Assembly: GCA_046597375.1 (NCBI GenBank)
Contig: JBKJKM010000174.1
Span: 16,809 to 80,808 of the forward strand
Direction of reading: 5' to 3'
Length of the DNA: 64,000 bases
Source of the DNA: DATLED01 sp046597375
Lineage (GTDB): Bacteria > Actinomycetota > Acidimicrobiia > Acidimicrobiales > CADCTF01
Positions 7,792 to 15,929 of the stretch are shown piece after piece; position 1 is the first letter of the stretch; each line of letters opens with the position of its first letter. A program made the position numbers and the translations under genes. Under the pieces are notes generated by a model, which worked only from the letters and a program-made list of their open reading frames with translations, ran no database searches and was not told the DNA's origin.

Positions 7792-8675
7792 GGGCGCTTC
7801 CCCTGGGAGAGGCGGGCATCGGCCGTGGAAAAGAGGTCCTCGGGCCGGAAGCCGTCGTCGGGCGAGACGGCGTAGCCGGCGCTCAAGGTGACCCCGGCGT
7901 TGGGCACGGCCGATTCGATGGTCCGCTCGATGCGGTCGACCAACTCGGCGACGGCCGCCTCGCCGACATTTGGGAGCACCAGGGCGAACTCGTCACCACC
8001 GATGCGGGCGGCGACATCACCTCCCCGCAACCGGAGTCGCAGCTCACTCCCCACGGCCTGGAGTGTTGCGTCCCCGGCGTCGTGCCCGAAGCGGTCGTCG
8101 GCCATCTTCACATCCCCCAGATCGAGCACGACCAGCGCAAACGGCCAGCCGTAGCGCTGGGACTGGGCGCACGACCTCGCCAGGGCCTCATCGAACGCGC
8201 GCCGGTTGAGCAGGCCCGTGAGGGCGTCGTGCCGCGAGTCGTGGCGAGCCACGTCGAGTTGGAGCGCCAGCGAGCAGAGCTGCATGACGCTTCCGGCCAC
8301 GGCGATGTCGATCGGTGCCGGCGTGGCGTGAATGCCTGCGGTACCGCTACGGACGAGCTCTTGGGCCCAGCTCGTCTCGATGGGACGGCGACCGGCCCGG
8401 AAGGCTTGGCGGCCGAGCGGACCGTCATCGACGATGACGAGCACGTCCTCGGCCTCGCTGCTCCGCTGCATCCGATCGAGGGACCGGTAGACGAACTCCA
8501 CACCGCTCTCGGCGGCGGCGAGGTCGGCGGTCACGGAGCCCAACGAGGAGTCGGCCTGGGAATCGATGGTCGGCAGGAGCGAGAGCGGAGGCTCGGCGAC
8601 GAGGGTCGCGTCCGGCGGGTCGGCCACGCCAGGACCGTTCTCCCCGAGCTTCTTCCGCCAGGCCACGTTCGACAT
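7788..8675 (-). CDS. Diguanylate cyclase-like GGDEF protein
   Basis: 295 residues. Residues about 60-140 resemble a small sensory domain of uncertain type; the GGDEF domain follows (DALTGLLNRRAFDEAL onwards). The catalytic GGDEF is intact at 226-230, and an RGGD inhibitory-site motif (217-220) sits the canonical five residues before it. Two positions differ from PleD: the base-recognising Asn335 is Asp193, and the second residue of the DID motif is Gly187. It is therefore probably a cyclase, possibly with altered activity or specificity. No membrane segment is seen. Confidence 0.85.
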   Translation of the reverse strand: MSNVAWRKKLGENGPGVADPPDATLVAEPPLSLLPTIDSQADSSLGSVTADLAAAESGVEFVYRSLDRMQRSSEAEDVLVIVDDGPLGRQAFRAGRRPIETSWAQELVRSGTAGIHATPAPIDIAVAGSVMQLCSLALQLDVARHDSRHDALTGLLNRRAFDEALARSCAQSQRYGWPFALVVLDLGDVKMADDRFGHDAGDATLQAVGSELRLRLRGGDVAARIGGDEFALVLPNVGEAAVAELVDRIERTIESAVPNAGVTLSAGYAVSPDDGFRPEDLFSTADARLSQGKRP

Positions 8676-8735
8676 TACTCGCCGCCTTGTCGGCGACCTC
8701 CTGCCCGGATGGCCGGGCTCCGTGACAACTGCCCG

Positions 8736-9950
8736 TTACCGGCAGTCGTGGGCATCGTGATCGTCGTGGCCGTCGTGGCCGTCGTGGCCGGCGCCGGCGG
8801 CGACGAGCGACAGGATGCGGCTGGCCGCTCGAGCCTCCTCGACGATGGCGGGGCGGCGATCGTGGAGGCGGAGCAATGCGATGGCGGCCGTCCGTTCGAG
8901 TCCTTCGCCGTGATGGGCGAGGAGGGCGGCGAACGGGTCGTCGGGTCCCTGTTCGCCCTCGGGGTCAGCGAGATCGTCGAGGGTGCTGCAGACCCGGATG
9001 GTGGCGGCCTCCAGGGTCCGGATGGCGTGGCCCCCGAGCAGCGCTTGCTCGACGAGGTCGGCGACGTCGGCGAGAAAGCCGGTCTCGCGAAGGAGCTCAC
9101 CGCTCACGCGGCTGATCTCCGTGGTATCGAGCGGGCCGTTCCGCTCCTCCGGTTCGTGCAGCGAAATGTGTCCGATGTGATGGAGTCGAGCGGCCGTGGT
9201 GACGCGGTCGACCGTGACGGCGTCGAAGCCAAGCTCGTCCGCCAACGCCGCGGCGTACACGGCCGTCCGCTCGCCGTGGCCGAGCGGCGTTAAGCCCGCG
9301 ACCTCCGGCAACAGGCTCAGCGCCCTCGTCGTCTGGGCGTAGGTGCGGCGGGCCTGGCTGAATCGCCCGAAGGAATACTTGGTCACGAGCAGCGGCACGG
9401 CAGCGATGAGCGAGAGCACGGGGCTCTGGCGGAAGGCAACGGCCAGGAGGGCGGCGGCGCAGAGGAGGGTGACGTAGAGCGGACCGACCTGGGCGAGGTG
9501 GCGCCGGCCGAGCGCGAGATCGACCAGCAGGAAGGCGGAGCCGGTGATGGCGACCTCGACGAGGATCTGGAGGTCTCCGCCGCCTTCGCCCACGACCGAC
9601 TCCAGCCCAAGCTGGGCCACAGCCGCAGCCGCCGCTCCGCCGGCCACCACCACGAGACCCTGGCGCCCCGAACGTGCGGCCGCCACGACGACGATGGCCG
9701 CACCGGCCACGGCGAGGCCTTCGGCGGGGTGCATCAAAACGGCGACGGCGATCAGGATGGCGTGGCCCAGCGGCACGGCGCCGCCCCAGGGGAGGTCGAC
9801 CTCGAGCAGCAACCCGGCGGCCACGACGAGGGCGGCTCCAGCCAGCGCCGCAAGTCGTTGTTGGCCGTCGACCTGGAGGGCGACCACAACGAGCGTCAGG
9901 ATCGCGGCCGGGCCGGACCGCAGAACGAGCACCCCTCGGTGACCGGTCAC
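8736..9950 (-). CDS. Membrane protein with degenerate HD domain and His/Asp-rich tail
   Basis: 404 residues. Residues 1-195 form about seven to eight hydrophobic helices; an HD-GYP-like helical domain follows (about 215-375). The metal-binding HD doublet of ALLHDIGKI is replaced by LHHIGHIS (His257-His258) and no GYP motif is found, so phosphodiesterase activity is doubtful. The last 20 residues alternate Gly-His-Asp (GHDGHDGHDDHDAHDC), a possible metal-binding tail encoded by short tandem repeats. The GTG start overlaps the upstream HD-GYP gene stop (GTGA). It may be a regulatory partner of that gene. Confidence 0.7.
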   Translation of the reverse strand: MTGHRGVLVLRSGPAAILTLVVVALQVDGQQRLAALAGAALVVAAGLLLEVDLPWGGAVPLGHAILIAVAVLMHPAEGLAVAGAAIVVVAAARSGRQGLVVVAGGAAAAAVAQLGLESVVGEGGGDLQILVEVAITGSAFLLVDLALGRRHLAQVGPLYVTLLCAAALLAVAFRQSPVLSLIAAVPLLVTKYSFGRFSQARRTYAQTTRALSLLPEVAGLTPLGHGERTAVYAAALADELGFDAVTVDRVTTAARLHHIGHISLHEPEERNGPLDTTEISRVSGELLRETGFLADVADLVEQALLGGHAIRTLEAATIRVCSTLDDLADPEGEQGPDDPFAALLAHHGEGLERTAAIALLRLHDRRPAIVEEARAASRILSLVAAGAGHDGHDGHDDHDAHDCR

Positions 9951-11329
9951 GCTTCGCCGGCCGACACCAGGGCCGGCGGCGACGCGACCGTCGGCGGCAT
10001 CTGCATTCGGTCGCCGAGACCCGCCGACCCGACACCGGCCACGGGCGGGGCGACGTCGAACTCCACGGCGTCCTCCTCGTAGCCGAGGCCGTGCCGCTCG
10101 CCCCGTTCCTCGATGGCGGTGATCAAGGCGGTGACGCAGTCAGGGTGGAACTGGCTGCCCGACTTGGCTCGCAACTCGTCGAAGGCAACATCCATCGGCA
10201 GCGCCCGACGATAGGAGCGCGTCGACGTCATGGCGTCGAAGGCGTCGGCTACGGCCACGATGTAGGCCTCCAGGGGACGGTCGGCCGTGCCGCCGTACCC
10301 ACCACCGTCGAAGCGTGCGTGGTGACCGGAGGCGGCGGCGGTCATCGGCTTCAGGAAGTCGACGAGTCCGAGGATGTCGATGCAGACGTGGGCGTGTCGC
10401 TGCACCCGCTCGAACTCGCCGTCGGTGAGCTTGCCCGGCTTGTTCAACAGGTGCTTCGGGACGGCCAGCTTGCCGATGTCATGCATCAGAGCGGACTGGC
10501 GGAGGTGTTCCAGGCGCTGATGGGAGAACCCGAGCTTCTCGCCCATGGCCAGGCTGTAGTTGCAAACCCGCTGGGTATGGCGTGCCGTATAGGTGTCCTT
10601 GGCCTCGATCGCCCGCAGGAAGACCCGGATCGTCGCCTCGTGGGCCTCGTTGAGCTCGAGGAACGAGGTGAACGTCTGCCGGGCGATCACGACGGGGGCC
10701 AGGAGCAGCAGCACGGCCAAGGGCCCGAGGTTGGCGTAGAGCTGGCCGACGAACGTGCCGAGGAGGCCGAAGGCGAGGTAGTTGGGCAGCGCCGGGTACA
10801 TGTCGGCCCAGACCCGGCGGGCCGGCTGGCCATGGACGACCACGATGCCCGGCAGCACCAGGCTCACGTTCACGATGCCGAACACCAGGCCGGTGACGAG
10901 AACTCGCACGATCGCCGGCAGGCCTATGCCGGCCTGGTAGGCGCTGGCCGCCCCAACCGAGGACACCAGGTACTGGGTGCAGTTGGCCACGACGACAGAG
11001 AAACGACGTTGGCGGAGGTGGGTGAGGCTGACTCCGCTGCAGGCGCCGACGATGGCGGCGCCGATCACGAGACCCCGTTCATCGAAGGCGGCGATCGCCG
11101 CCATCACCACCATGAAGCTCGGGCTCACATCGATCTTCGACGGGAGCAGGACGGCGCCGTGCTCAGCCCACAGGATGAGGGCGATGAAGAAGGCCAGGGT
11201 CAGGGGATGCGGCAACTCGTTGTCGAAAGCGCAGCCGACGATGGCAACGAGAAGGGCCGTGGCCGCCGACGCGAGGGCCAGGCCGCGGGTGCGGCGTGAG
11301 GCGCTGGTCATCTCGTCCGACTGTCCCAC
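9947..11329 (-). CDS. Membrane HD-GYP domain phosphodiesterase
   Basis: 460 residues from the GTG at 11329, chosen because AGGAG lies 5 nt upstream. The N-terminal half has roughly seven membrane helices in a MASE-like arrangement; the HD-GYP domain spans about 235-410. HDIGKLAVP (HD at 283-284), the GHHARFDGGGYGG block (GYG instead of GYP at 344-346) and DAFDAMTSTRSYR are present, so the metal site looks intact. HD-GYP proteins hydrolyse c-di-GMP or related cyclic dinucleotides. A C-terminal extension of about 40 residues is Pro/Ala-rich. It heads the operon with 8736, 7788 and 7210. Confidence 0.88.
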   Translation of the reverse strand: MGQSDEMTSASRRTRGLALASAATALLVAIVGCAFDNELPHPLTLAFFIALILWAEHGAVLLPSKIDVSPSFMVVMAAIAAFDERGLVIGAAIVGACSGVSLTHLRQRRFSVVVANCTQYLVSSVGAASAYQAGIGLPAIVRVLVTGLVFGIVNVSLVLPGIVVVHGQPARRVWADMYPALPNYLAFGLLGTFVGQLYANLGPLAVLLLLAPVVIARQTFTSFLELNEAHEATIRVFLRAIEAKDTYTARHTQRVCNYSLAMGEKLGFSHQRLEHLRQSALMHDIGKLAVPKHLLNKPGKLTDGEFERVQRHAHVCIDILGLVDFLKPMTAAASGHHARFDGGGYGGTADRPLEAYIVAVADAFDAMTSTRSYRRALPMDVAFDELRAKSGSQFHPDCVTALITAIEERGERHGLGYEEDAVEFDVAPPVAGVGSAGLGDRMQMPPTVASPPALVSAGEA

Positions 11330-11417
11330 CACATCTCCTGAATACGACGGTCCCCGCACCGTGACGACTGGATCGAGAAAGAGGCGGCAGAAGCTCACCT
11401 GAGTGGTCATGATCGAT

Positions 11418-11510
11418 CTAGCCGATCTTGAAGCCGGCGCCGCCGGCCAGAAGCAGGCCGGCAAGGCTGGTTGCGATAGCAGCCACGCGGACAATGAGCT
11501 TCTTCTTCAT
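11418..11510 (-). CDS. 30-residue hydrophobic peptide
   Basis: Small reading frame not reported by length-limited gene calling. It starts MKKKLIVRVAAI, continues with an Ala/Leu-rich helix and ends GGAGFKIG. A strong GGGAGG ribosome site lies 8 nt before the ATG on the minus strand, and lysines then a hydrophobic stretch fit either a single-span membrane peptide or a signal-peptide-like product. It lies 88 bp upstream of the HD-GYP gene on the same strand. There is no homology I can name; the call rests on ribosome site, composition and position. Confidence 0.5.
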   Translation of the reverse strand: MKKKLIVRVAAIATSLAGLLLAGGAGFKIG

Positions 11511-11861
11511 GTGTTGCACCTCCCCTCGAATGTCACTTGCCCCGTGTCCGCTAGGACGGGGTGCGATCCGCTCCGCTGGTGAGGCACGCAGGCATGAGCC
11601 CCTGCCGTCTCCCTCTCTCTCCAGTTGTCAAGGTGCTGTGATGCTCGGACTTCCCACTGGTCAGCCCGCGGACGAGGGTCCCTCGTCCCCCATGGATCGG
11701 CATCCGCGCCTCCCAACAAAAGGGGGAAGACGGAAGAAATCGGGCCGGAGCCGTTTCCGCCTCCACGGTAATGAACAACGTCAACGCCGTCAACATGTCC
11801 AACATCGTCCCCATGGGTGACATCCTCCGTTCGGCGCTGGTGCCCCGGTACGGTGGGCCTG
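11511..11861. other. 351-bp divergent intergenic region of the signalling island
   Basis: Lies between the 30-residue peptide (minus) and unknown protein B (plus). It holds a 19-bp palindrome at 11670-11688 (GGACGAGGG/CCCTCGTCC around one base), able to form a tight RNA hairpin or an operator, a weaker hairpin near 11540-11561, and an A-rich patch near 11717-11740. A TACGGT -10-like element at 11849-11854 is 7 nt before the GTG of protein B. Short frames on both strands show no ribosome site or convincing composition. I compared it by eye with the GEMM c-di-GMP riboswitch and found no match. Confidence 0.5.
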
Positions 11862-12545
11862 GTGCAGACAGCCAGCGGGGTCGACCTGGACGAACTCGAG
11901 CACGAGCTCTGTCGGATCGTCGAGGTGACTGCGGCGCGGATCGTCGCTGATGGCGACGGGCGCATCGCCGAGGTCCACATCCTCTCGTTGCCCCACAAGC
12001 ACGCCAAGCAAGTGGTGCGCGACGTCCAGTCCGTGGCCATGGCCACCTTCGGGCTCGATCTCGACCGTCGAATCGTGTCCGTCGTCCAGCTCGATGCCGT
12101 TGCGTCGAGCTCGATCACCGGGCCGGACCTCGATGTCGACCTCGAAGGTGATCCGCCGAACACGCGCATCCACGTCGACGGCGTGACCACCGACCGCAAT
12201 GGGCTGCAGTGCACGGCGCGCGTCGTGCTCACCCAAGGCGATCAGCGAGCGACCGGGGCGGCCGAGGGCCTCGTCGCCACGAGTAGCGTCCTGCGCCTCG
12301 TCGCCCAGGCGACGATCGCCGCCCTCCGCCACCTCGAGCCGGCGGCGATCCGCTCGGACGTCGAGACCGCCAGCCTCATCCGGATCGGTGACCGGGCCGT
12401 GGCCGTGACGACGGTCGTCGTCGTGGTCCCGCCTTACGAAGAGGTCATCTCCGGCTCCGCCGTGGTCCGCTCCGCCGGCGAGTTCGATGCCATCGCCAGG
12501 TCGGTGCTCGACGCCACCAACCGGCGCCTCCCCAAGCTCCGCTGA
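11862..12545 (+). CDS. Uncharacterised protein B of the signalling island
   Basis: 227 residues from the GTG at 11862. Soluble, of no recognised family. The first 90 residues (LDELEHELCRIVEV, HILSLPHKHAKQVVRDVQS) form an alpha/beta unit with paired helices. The C-terminal 110 residues alternate beta and alpha and resemble protein A (7210-7791), suggesting a shared domain. The start was placed here rather than upstream because TACGGT sits 7 nt before it, as in a leaderless transcript. Its stop overlaps the likely CTG start of the glycosyltransferase. Confidence 0.65.
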   Translation: MQTASGVDLDELEHELCRIVEVTAARIVADGDGRIAEVHILSLPHKHAKQVVRDVQSVAMATFGLDLDRRIVSVVQLDAVASSSITGPDLDVDLEGDPPNTRIHVDGVTTDRNGLQCTARVVLTQGDQRATGAAEGLVATSSVLRLVAQATIAALRHLEPAAIRSDVETASLIRIGDRAVAVTTVVVVVPPYEEVISGSAVVRSAGEFDAIARSVLDATNRRLPKLR

Positions 12546-13492
12546 CCCGCACCGCCGCCGTCGTCTCGTACCGCCTCGGCGGCACCGACGGGGTGTCGGT
12601 CGAGGCGGCCAAGTGGACGGGGGCGCTCGAGGCGCTCGGTTTCGCGGTCCGCCCCGTTGCGATCTGGGCGGACGCCACCACGGCCATCGAGGAGGCCATC
12701 GACGGGGTGGAGGTGGTGGTGGTGGAGAACGTGCTCTCGCTGCCGCTCGATCCTTCGGCCGCACACCGGTTGGCGCAGGCGCTGCGGGGCCGCCCCGCCA
12801 TCGTGCGCCACCACGACCTGCCGTGGCAGCGGCCGGCCTGGCCCGATGGCGTCGTGGCCGACGACCCGGCCTGGACCCACGTCGTTCTCAATTCGATCGC
12901 CGCCGCCGAGCTCTCGGCCCGCCAGGGCATCCGAGCCAAGGTTCTTCCCAACCGTTTTCCGCTCGACGGATGGCTCCCGGCGAGACCCCACGACGGGCGG
13001 GTGCTGCTCCACCCCGTGCGCGCCATCGCCCGCAAGGACGTGCCCACGGCCGTTGCTCTGGCGGAGCGCCTCGGGGCCACCTACTGGCTCACCGGACCGG
13101 CTGAGGACGGCTATGACGACGAGCTTCGTCGGATACTCCGCGGCGCCCGATGCCCGGTCCGCCACGAGGCCGCCGCATCCATCGCGACGGCCTACGCCGC
13201 CTGTGACGCCGTCGCCTTCTCCTCGACCCTCGAAGGCTTCGGCAACCCGGTGATCGAGGCCGCCCTCGCCCGTCGGCCCCTGGCCGTGCGCCCGTACCCG
13301 GTGCTGGTGGCCGACCTCGCGCCTCTGGGGTTCCGCTGGTTTGCGGCGGACGACGACGACCGACGACTGGCCCGCTTCCTCGACGATCCTGACGCCAGAC
13401 TGCTCGACCACAACGAGGCCCTCGCCCAGGCCCATTTCGGCCTCGACCGCCTGCCGGGCGAGCTGTCCGCCGTGCTAGATCGGGTCCTGTGA
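12542..13492 (+). CDS. Glycosyltransferase (GT4-like) with probable CTG start
   Basis: About 316 residues. The conserved N-terminal strand and glycine loop (AAVVSYRLGGTDGVSVEAAKW) is complete only if translation begins near 12542, where the in-frame codon is CTG overlapping the upstream TGA as CTGA. The first ATG/GTG/TTG-type codon is the GTG at 12593, which would remove this loop. C-terminal donor-site features are STLEGFGNPVIEAALARRPL, typical of GT-B retaining enzymes. Donor and acceptor are unknown. It is followed with a 4-bp overlap by a small membrane protein. Confidence 0.75.
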   Translation: MTRTAAVVSYRLGGTDGVSVEAAKWTGALEALGFAVRPVAIWADATTAIEEAIDGVEVVVVENVLSLPLDPSAAHRLAQALRGRPAIVRHHDLPWQRPAWPDGVVADDPAWTHVVLNSIAAAELSARQGIRAKVLPNRFPLDGWLPARPHDGRVLLHPVRAIARKDVPTAVALAERLGATYWLTGPAEDGYDDELRRILRGARCPVRHEAAASIATAYAACDAVAFSSTLEGFGNPVIEAALARRPLAVRPYPVLVADLAPLGFRWFAADDDDRRLARFLDDPDARLLDHNEALAQAHFGLDRLPGELSAVLDRVL

Positions 13493-13770
13493 ATGACGGG
13501 CGAGGGAGCGACACCGCGGGCGACCCGGTGCTGGTGCGGCGGGCGCAGCTCGAGCGGTTGGCCGTTCTCGGGCAACGGGTCGGCTACGTGTTCCTCCTCG
13601 TCGCCGTGGTCGCCTTCTTTTTGGGCCTAGCCGCGGGGTACGGCACCTGGGGTCGTGTCGTCATCGCCGCCATGGCCCTGTGCACCCTCACGCTGGCGCC
13701 GGCCATCGTCTTGGGCTACGCCGTCAAGGCGGCAGCCCGGGAAGACCGCCAGGCCGGGCGCCCCTCCTGA
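13489..13770 (+). CDS. Small two-helix membrane protein
   Basis: 93 residues. A charged N-terminus of about 25 residues, two hydrophobic helices (about 30-50 and 57-78) and a short basic tail. The GTG start overlaps the glycosyltransferase stop by 4 nt, so the two are co-expressed. No family is recognised; it could be a membrane partner of the glycosyltransferase. Confidence 0.6.
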   Translation: MNDGRGSDTAGDPVLVRRAQLERLAVLGQRVGYVFLLVAVVAFFLGLAAGYGTWGRVVIAAMALCTLTLAPAIVLGYAVKAAAREDRQAGRPS

Positions 13771-13898
13771 AAGAACCCTCGGCCTGCCCAAACCCTGCGC
13801 CCGGCTGATCGAACGAGAGATAGGCGCGTCTGCGGTCGAATGTGGAACGATCGGACCGCTACTGACCGCTTCGGCATCGAACATCACAAGGGGAACGC

Positions 13899-15002
13899 AT
13901 GAGTAAGGCCGCCGTCCACGTCGGGCTCGACCAACCGCTGGAGATCCGCGACGACATCGAGGTCGCGGCGCCCAAGGCGGGTGAGCTGAAGGTTCGCATC
14001 GCCGCCTCCGGCGTCTGCCACTCCGATCTGTCCGTCCAGAACGGCACCATCCCGCTGCCGCCGCCGATCGTGCTCGGCCACGAAGGCGCCGGCGTCGTCG
14101 AAGAGGTGGGCGAAGGCGTCGAGGGGTTCGAGGTGGGCGACCACGTCGTGTTGACCTTCGTGCCCGAGTGCGGCGAGTGCTTCTTCTGCCAGCGCGACCA
14201 GGGCTTCATGTGTGAAAAGTCCTCGATGCTCAACATGGGAGGCATGCTCGACGGCACCAAGCGCCTCTCGTCCGGTGGGTCGCCGCTGAGCCAGATGGCC
14301 GGTTGCGGCACCTTCTCCGAGGTCACCGTTTGCCCCGCCATCAGCGCCGTGAAGATCGACAAGGACGTACCTCTGAAGATCGCCGCCCTTCTCGGCTGCG
14401 GTGTGCAGACCGGCGTCGGTGCGGCGATGAACACCGCCTCGATCCGCAAGGGCGACACCGTGGCCGTCATCGGCTGCGGCGGCGTCGGCCTCAACGTGAT
14501 CCAGGGTGCCCGCATCGCCGGCGCCGAGAAGATCATCGCCGTCGACATGATCGAGTCGAAGCTGCAGCTGGCCAAGGAGTTCGGCGCCACCGACTTCGTC
14601 AACGCCGGTGACGGCAACCCCGTCGCCGCCGTGCAGGCCCTCAGCGAGAATCGCGGCGTCGACGTGGCCTTCGAGGTCATCGGCCTCGGCCCGACCATCG
14701 AGCAGGCGATGCAGATGACCCGCGTCGGCGGCGAGACGATCCTCGTCGGCGTGCCCCGCATGGACGTCATGCTCAACATCAACCCGGCGTTCAACTTCAT
14801 CTACACGGCCAAGACGGTGAAGGGCTGCTGGTACGGCTCGTGCAACGTGCACCGGGAAGTGCCGAAGCTGATCGCCCTCTACAAGTCCGGAGAGCTCAAG
14901 CTCGACGAACTCATCTCACGCGAGATCAGCATCGACGACGTCAACTCCGCCTTCGACGCCATGAAGACCGGCGAAGTCGCCCGAACGGTCATCGTCTACT
15001 GA
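13899..15002 (+). CDS. Zinc-dependent alcohol dehydrogenase (MDR family, class III-like)
   Basis: 367 residues. Catalytic-zinc ligands appear in GVCHSD and GHEGAG with a third Cys in LLGCGVQTG; the structural zinc site is CGECFFCQRDQGFMC. A GCGGVGLNVIQGARIAGA Rossmann motif binds NAD(P). Layout and length match the class I/III alcohol dehydrogenase group that oxidises alcohols or S-(hydroxymethyl)thiol adducts; the exact substrate cannot be set, and factor-dependent actinobacterial members look similar. The ATG follows AAGGGGAACGC. It is monocistronic, closed by a strong terminator. Confidence 0.9.
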   Translation: MSKAAVHVGLDQPLEIRDDIEVAAPKAGELKVRIAASGVCHSDLSVQNGTIPLPPPIVLGHEGAGVVEEVGEGVEGFEVGDHVVLTFVPECGECFFCQRDQGFMCEKSSMLNMGGMLDGTKRLSSGGSPLSQMAGCGTFSEVTVCPAISAVKIDKDVPLKIAALLGCGVQTGVGAAMNTASIRKGDTVAVIGCGGVGLNVIQGARIAGAEKIIAVDMIESKLQLAKEFGATDFVNAGDGNPVAAVQALSENRGVDVAFEVIGLGPTIEQAMQMTRVGGETILVGVPRMDVMLNINPAFNFIYTAKTVKGCWYGSCNVHREVPKLIALYKSGELKLDELISREISIDDVNSAFDAMKTGEVARTVIVY

Positions 15003-15012
15003 AGTCGCATCT

Positions 15013-15063
15013 CGTTCTGTGAAGGTCTGTCCGTCTCTAGGACGGCAAGACCTTCACAGAACG
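15013..15063 (+). terminator. Strong hairpin terminator after alcohol dehydrogenase
   Basis: Outer 16-bp stem CGTTCTGTGAAGGTCT paired with its complement, a two-base internal mismatch, then an inner CCGTC/GACGG stem and a TCTAG loop. It begins 11 nt after the dehydrogenase stop. It is one of the clearest terminators in the window. Confidence 0.8.
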
Positions 15064-15322
15064 GCTCAGTACGTGCCGCCGATCCGGTAACGGACGCGCC
15101 TCGCCTTGGCGGCGAGAAGGGTCACGCCCGGCCGGAGGGCCGGCTCGGGGCGGAGCGGCTCGGGCGGACGCCTCGCACTTCGGGGCGGTTCCTGCTTTGG
15201 CGGCCTGGTCACGAACAGGGTTTCGGCGTCGAGGCGCCCTGTCCTTCCTTGGCGCCCAAAACGGGCAGAGCAGACCATCCGGCCAGGTCGGTGCACGGCG
15301 GGTTGTTACCGTTTGGCTCCTC
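15064..15322. other. Intergenic region upstream of TetR
   Basis: 259 bp with no well-supported gene. A minus-strand frame at 15066-15296 could encode 76 Arg/Pro-rich residues, but it has no recognisable domain or ribosome site and could be a compositional shadow. A TACCGT element (15307-15312) lies 10 nt before the TetR ATG and may be its -10. Several short GC-rich repeats (GGCCGG, CGGGGCGG) occur. Confidence 0.4.
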
Positions 15323-15925
15323 ATGGCCGAACCTGCCCCTGCGCCGCGCCTGCCGGCCGCCCGTCGTCGCCGCCAACTGCTCGACGTGGCCCTCGACCGC
15401 TTTGCCGCCAAGGGCTTCCACGCCACGTCGATGGAGGAGATCGCCGAAGCGGCCGGCGTAACCAAGCCCGTGCTCTATCAGCATTTCCGCTCCAAGCGGA
15501 AGCTCTACCTCGAGCTCCTCGACGACGTGGGCGGACAACTCATGGAGGCGATCGGGAAGGCCACGGCCGCGGCCGACACCCCCCGTCGGCAGGTCGAGTC
15601 GGGCATGGCCGCCTACGTCGCCTTCATGACCGACCGGCCCCAGGCCTTTCCCCTGCTCTTCGGAAGTGGCGCGCGCCGCGACCCGGAGTTCGCCGACGCC
15701 GTCCGCAGAGTCGAGCACGTCATCGCGGGTGCCGTCGCCGCGCTGATCGAGGCCGATGTCGACGACGACCATCGACAGGTGCTGGCCGCCGCCATCGTCG
15801 GCATGGCCGAGGGAGTGCTGCGCCATTGGATCGCCGAGGCGCCCGACCTGACCCCGGACGCGCTCGTGGCCCAGCTCGCCGATCTGGCGTGGGCCGGACT
15901 CCGAGGCGTCCGCCGACGCGACTGA
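15323..15925 (+). CDS. TetR-family transcriptional regulator
   Basis: 200 residues. The N-terminal HTH is clear (LLDVALDRFAAKGFHATSMEEIAEAAGVTKPVLYQHFRSKRKLY) and the C-terminal ligand domain resembles the TetR_C_33-like group. The ATG at 15323 was preferred to an upstream GTG because the domain starts soon after it and a TACCGT box precedes it. No palindromic operator is obvious nearby. It is convergent with the secreted protein gene, with only 4 bp between stops. Confidence 0.82.
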   Translation: MAEPAPAPRLPAARRRRQLLDVALDRFAAKGFHATSMEEIAEAAGVTKPVLYQHFRSKRKLYLELLDDVGGQLMEAIGKATAAADTPRRQVESGMAAYVAFMTDRPQAFPLLFGSGARRDPEFADAVRRVEHVIAGAVAALIEADVDDDHRQVLAAAIVGMAEGVLRHWIAEAPDLTPDALVAQLADLAWAGLRGVRRRD

Positions 15926-15929
15926 AACG

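Noticed and set aside
11511..11861. GEMM (c-di-GMP) riboswitch
   Set aside because: The conserved GEMM core was not found by eye on either strand.
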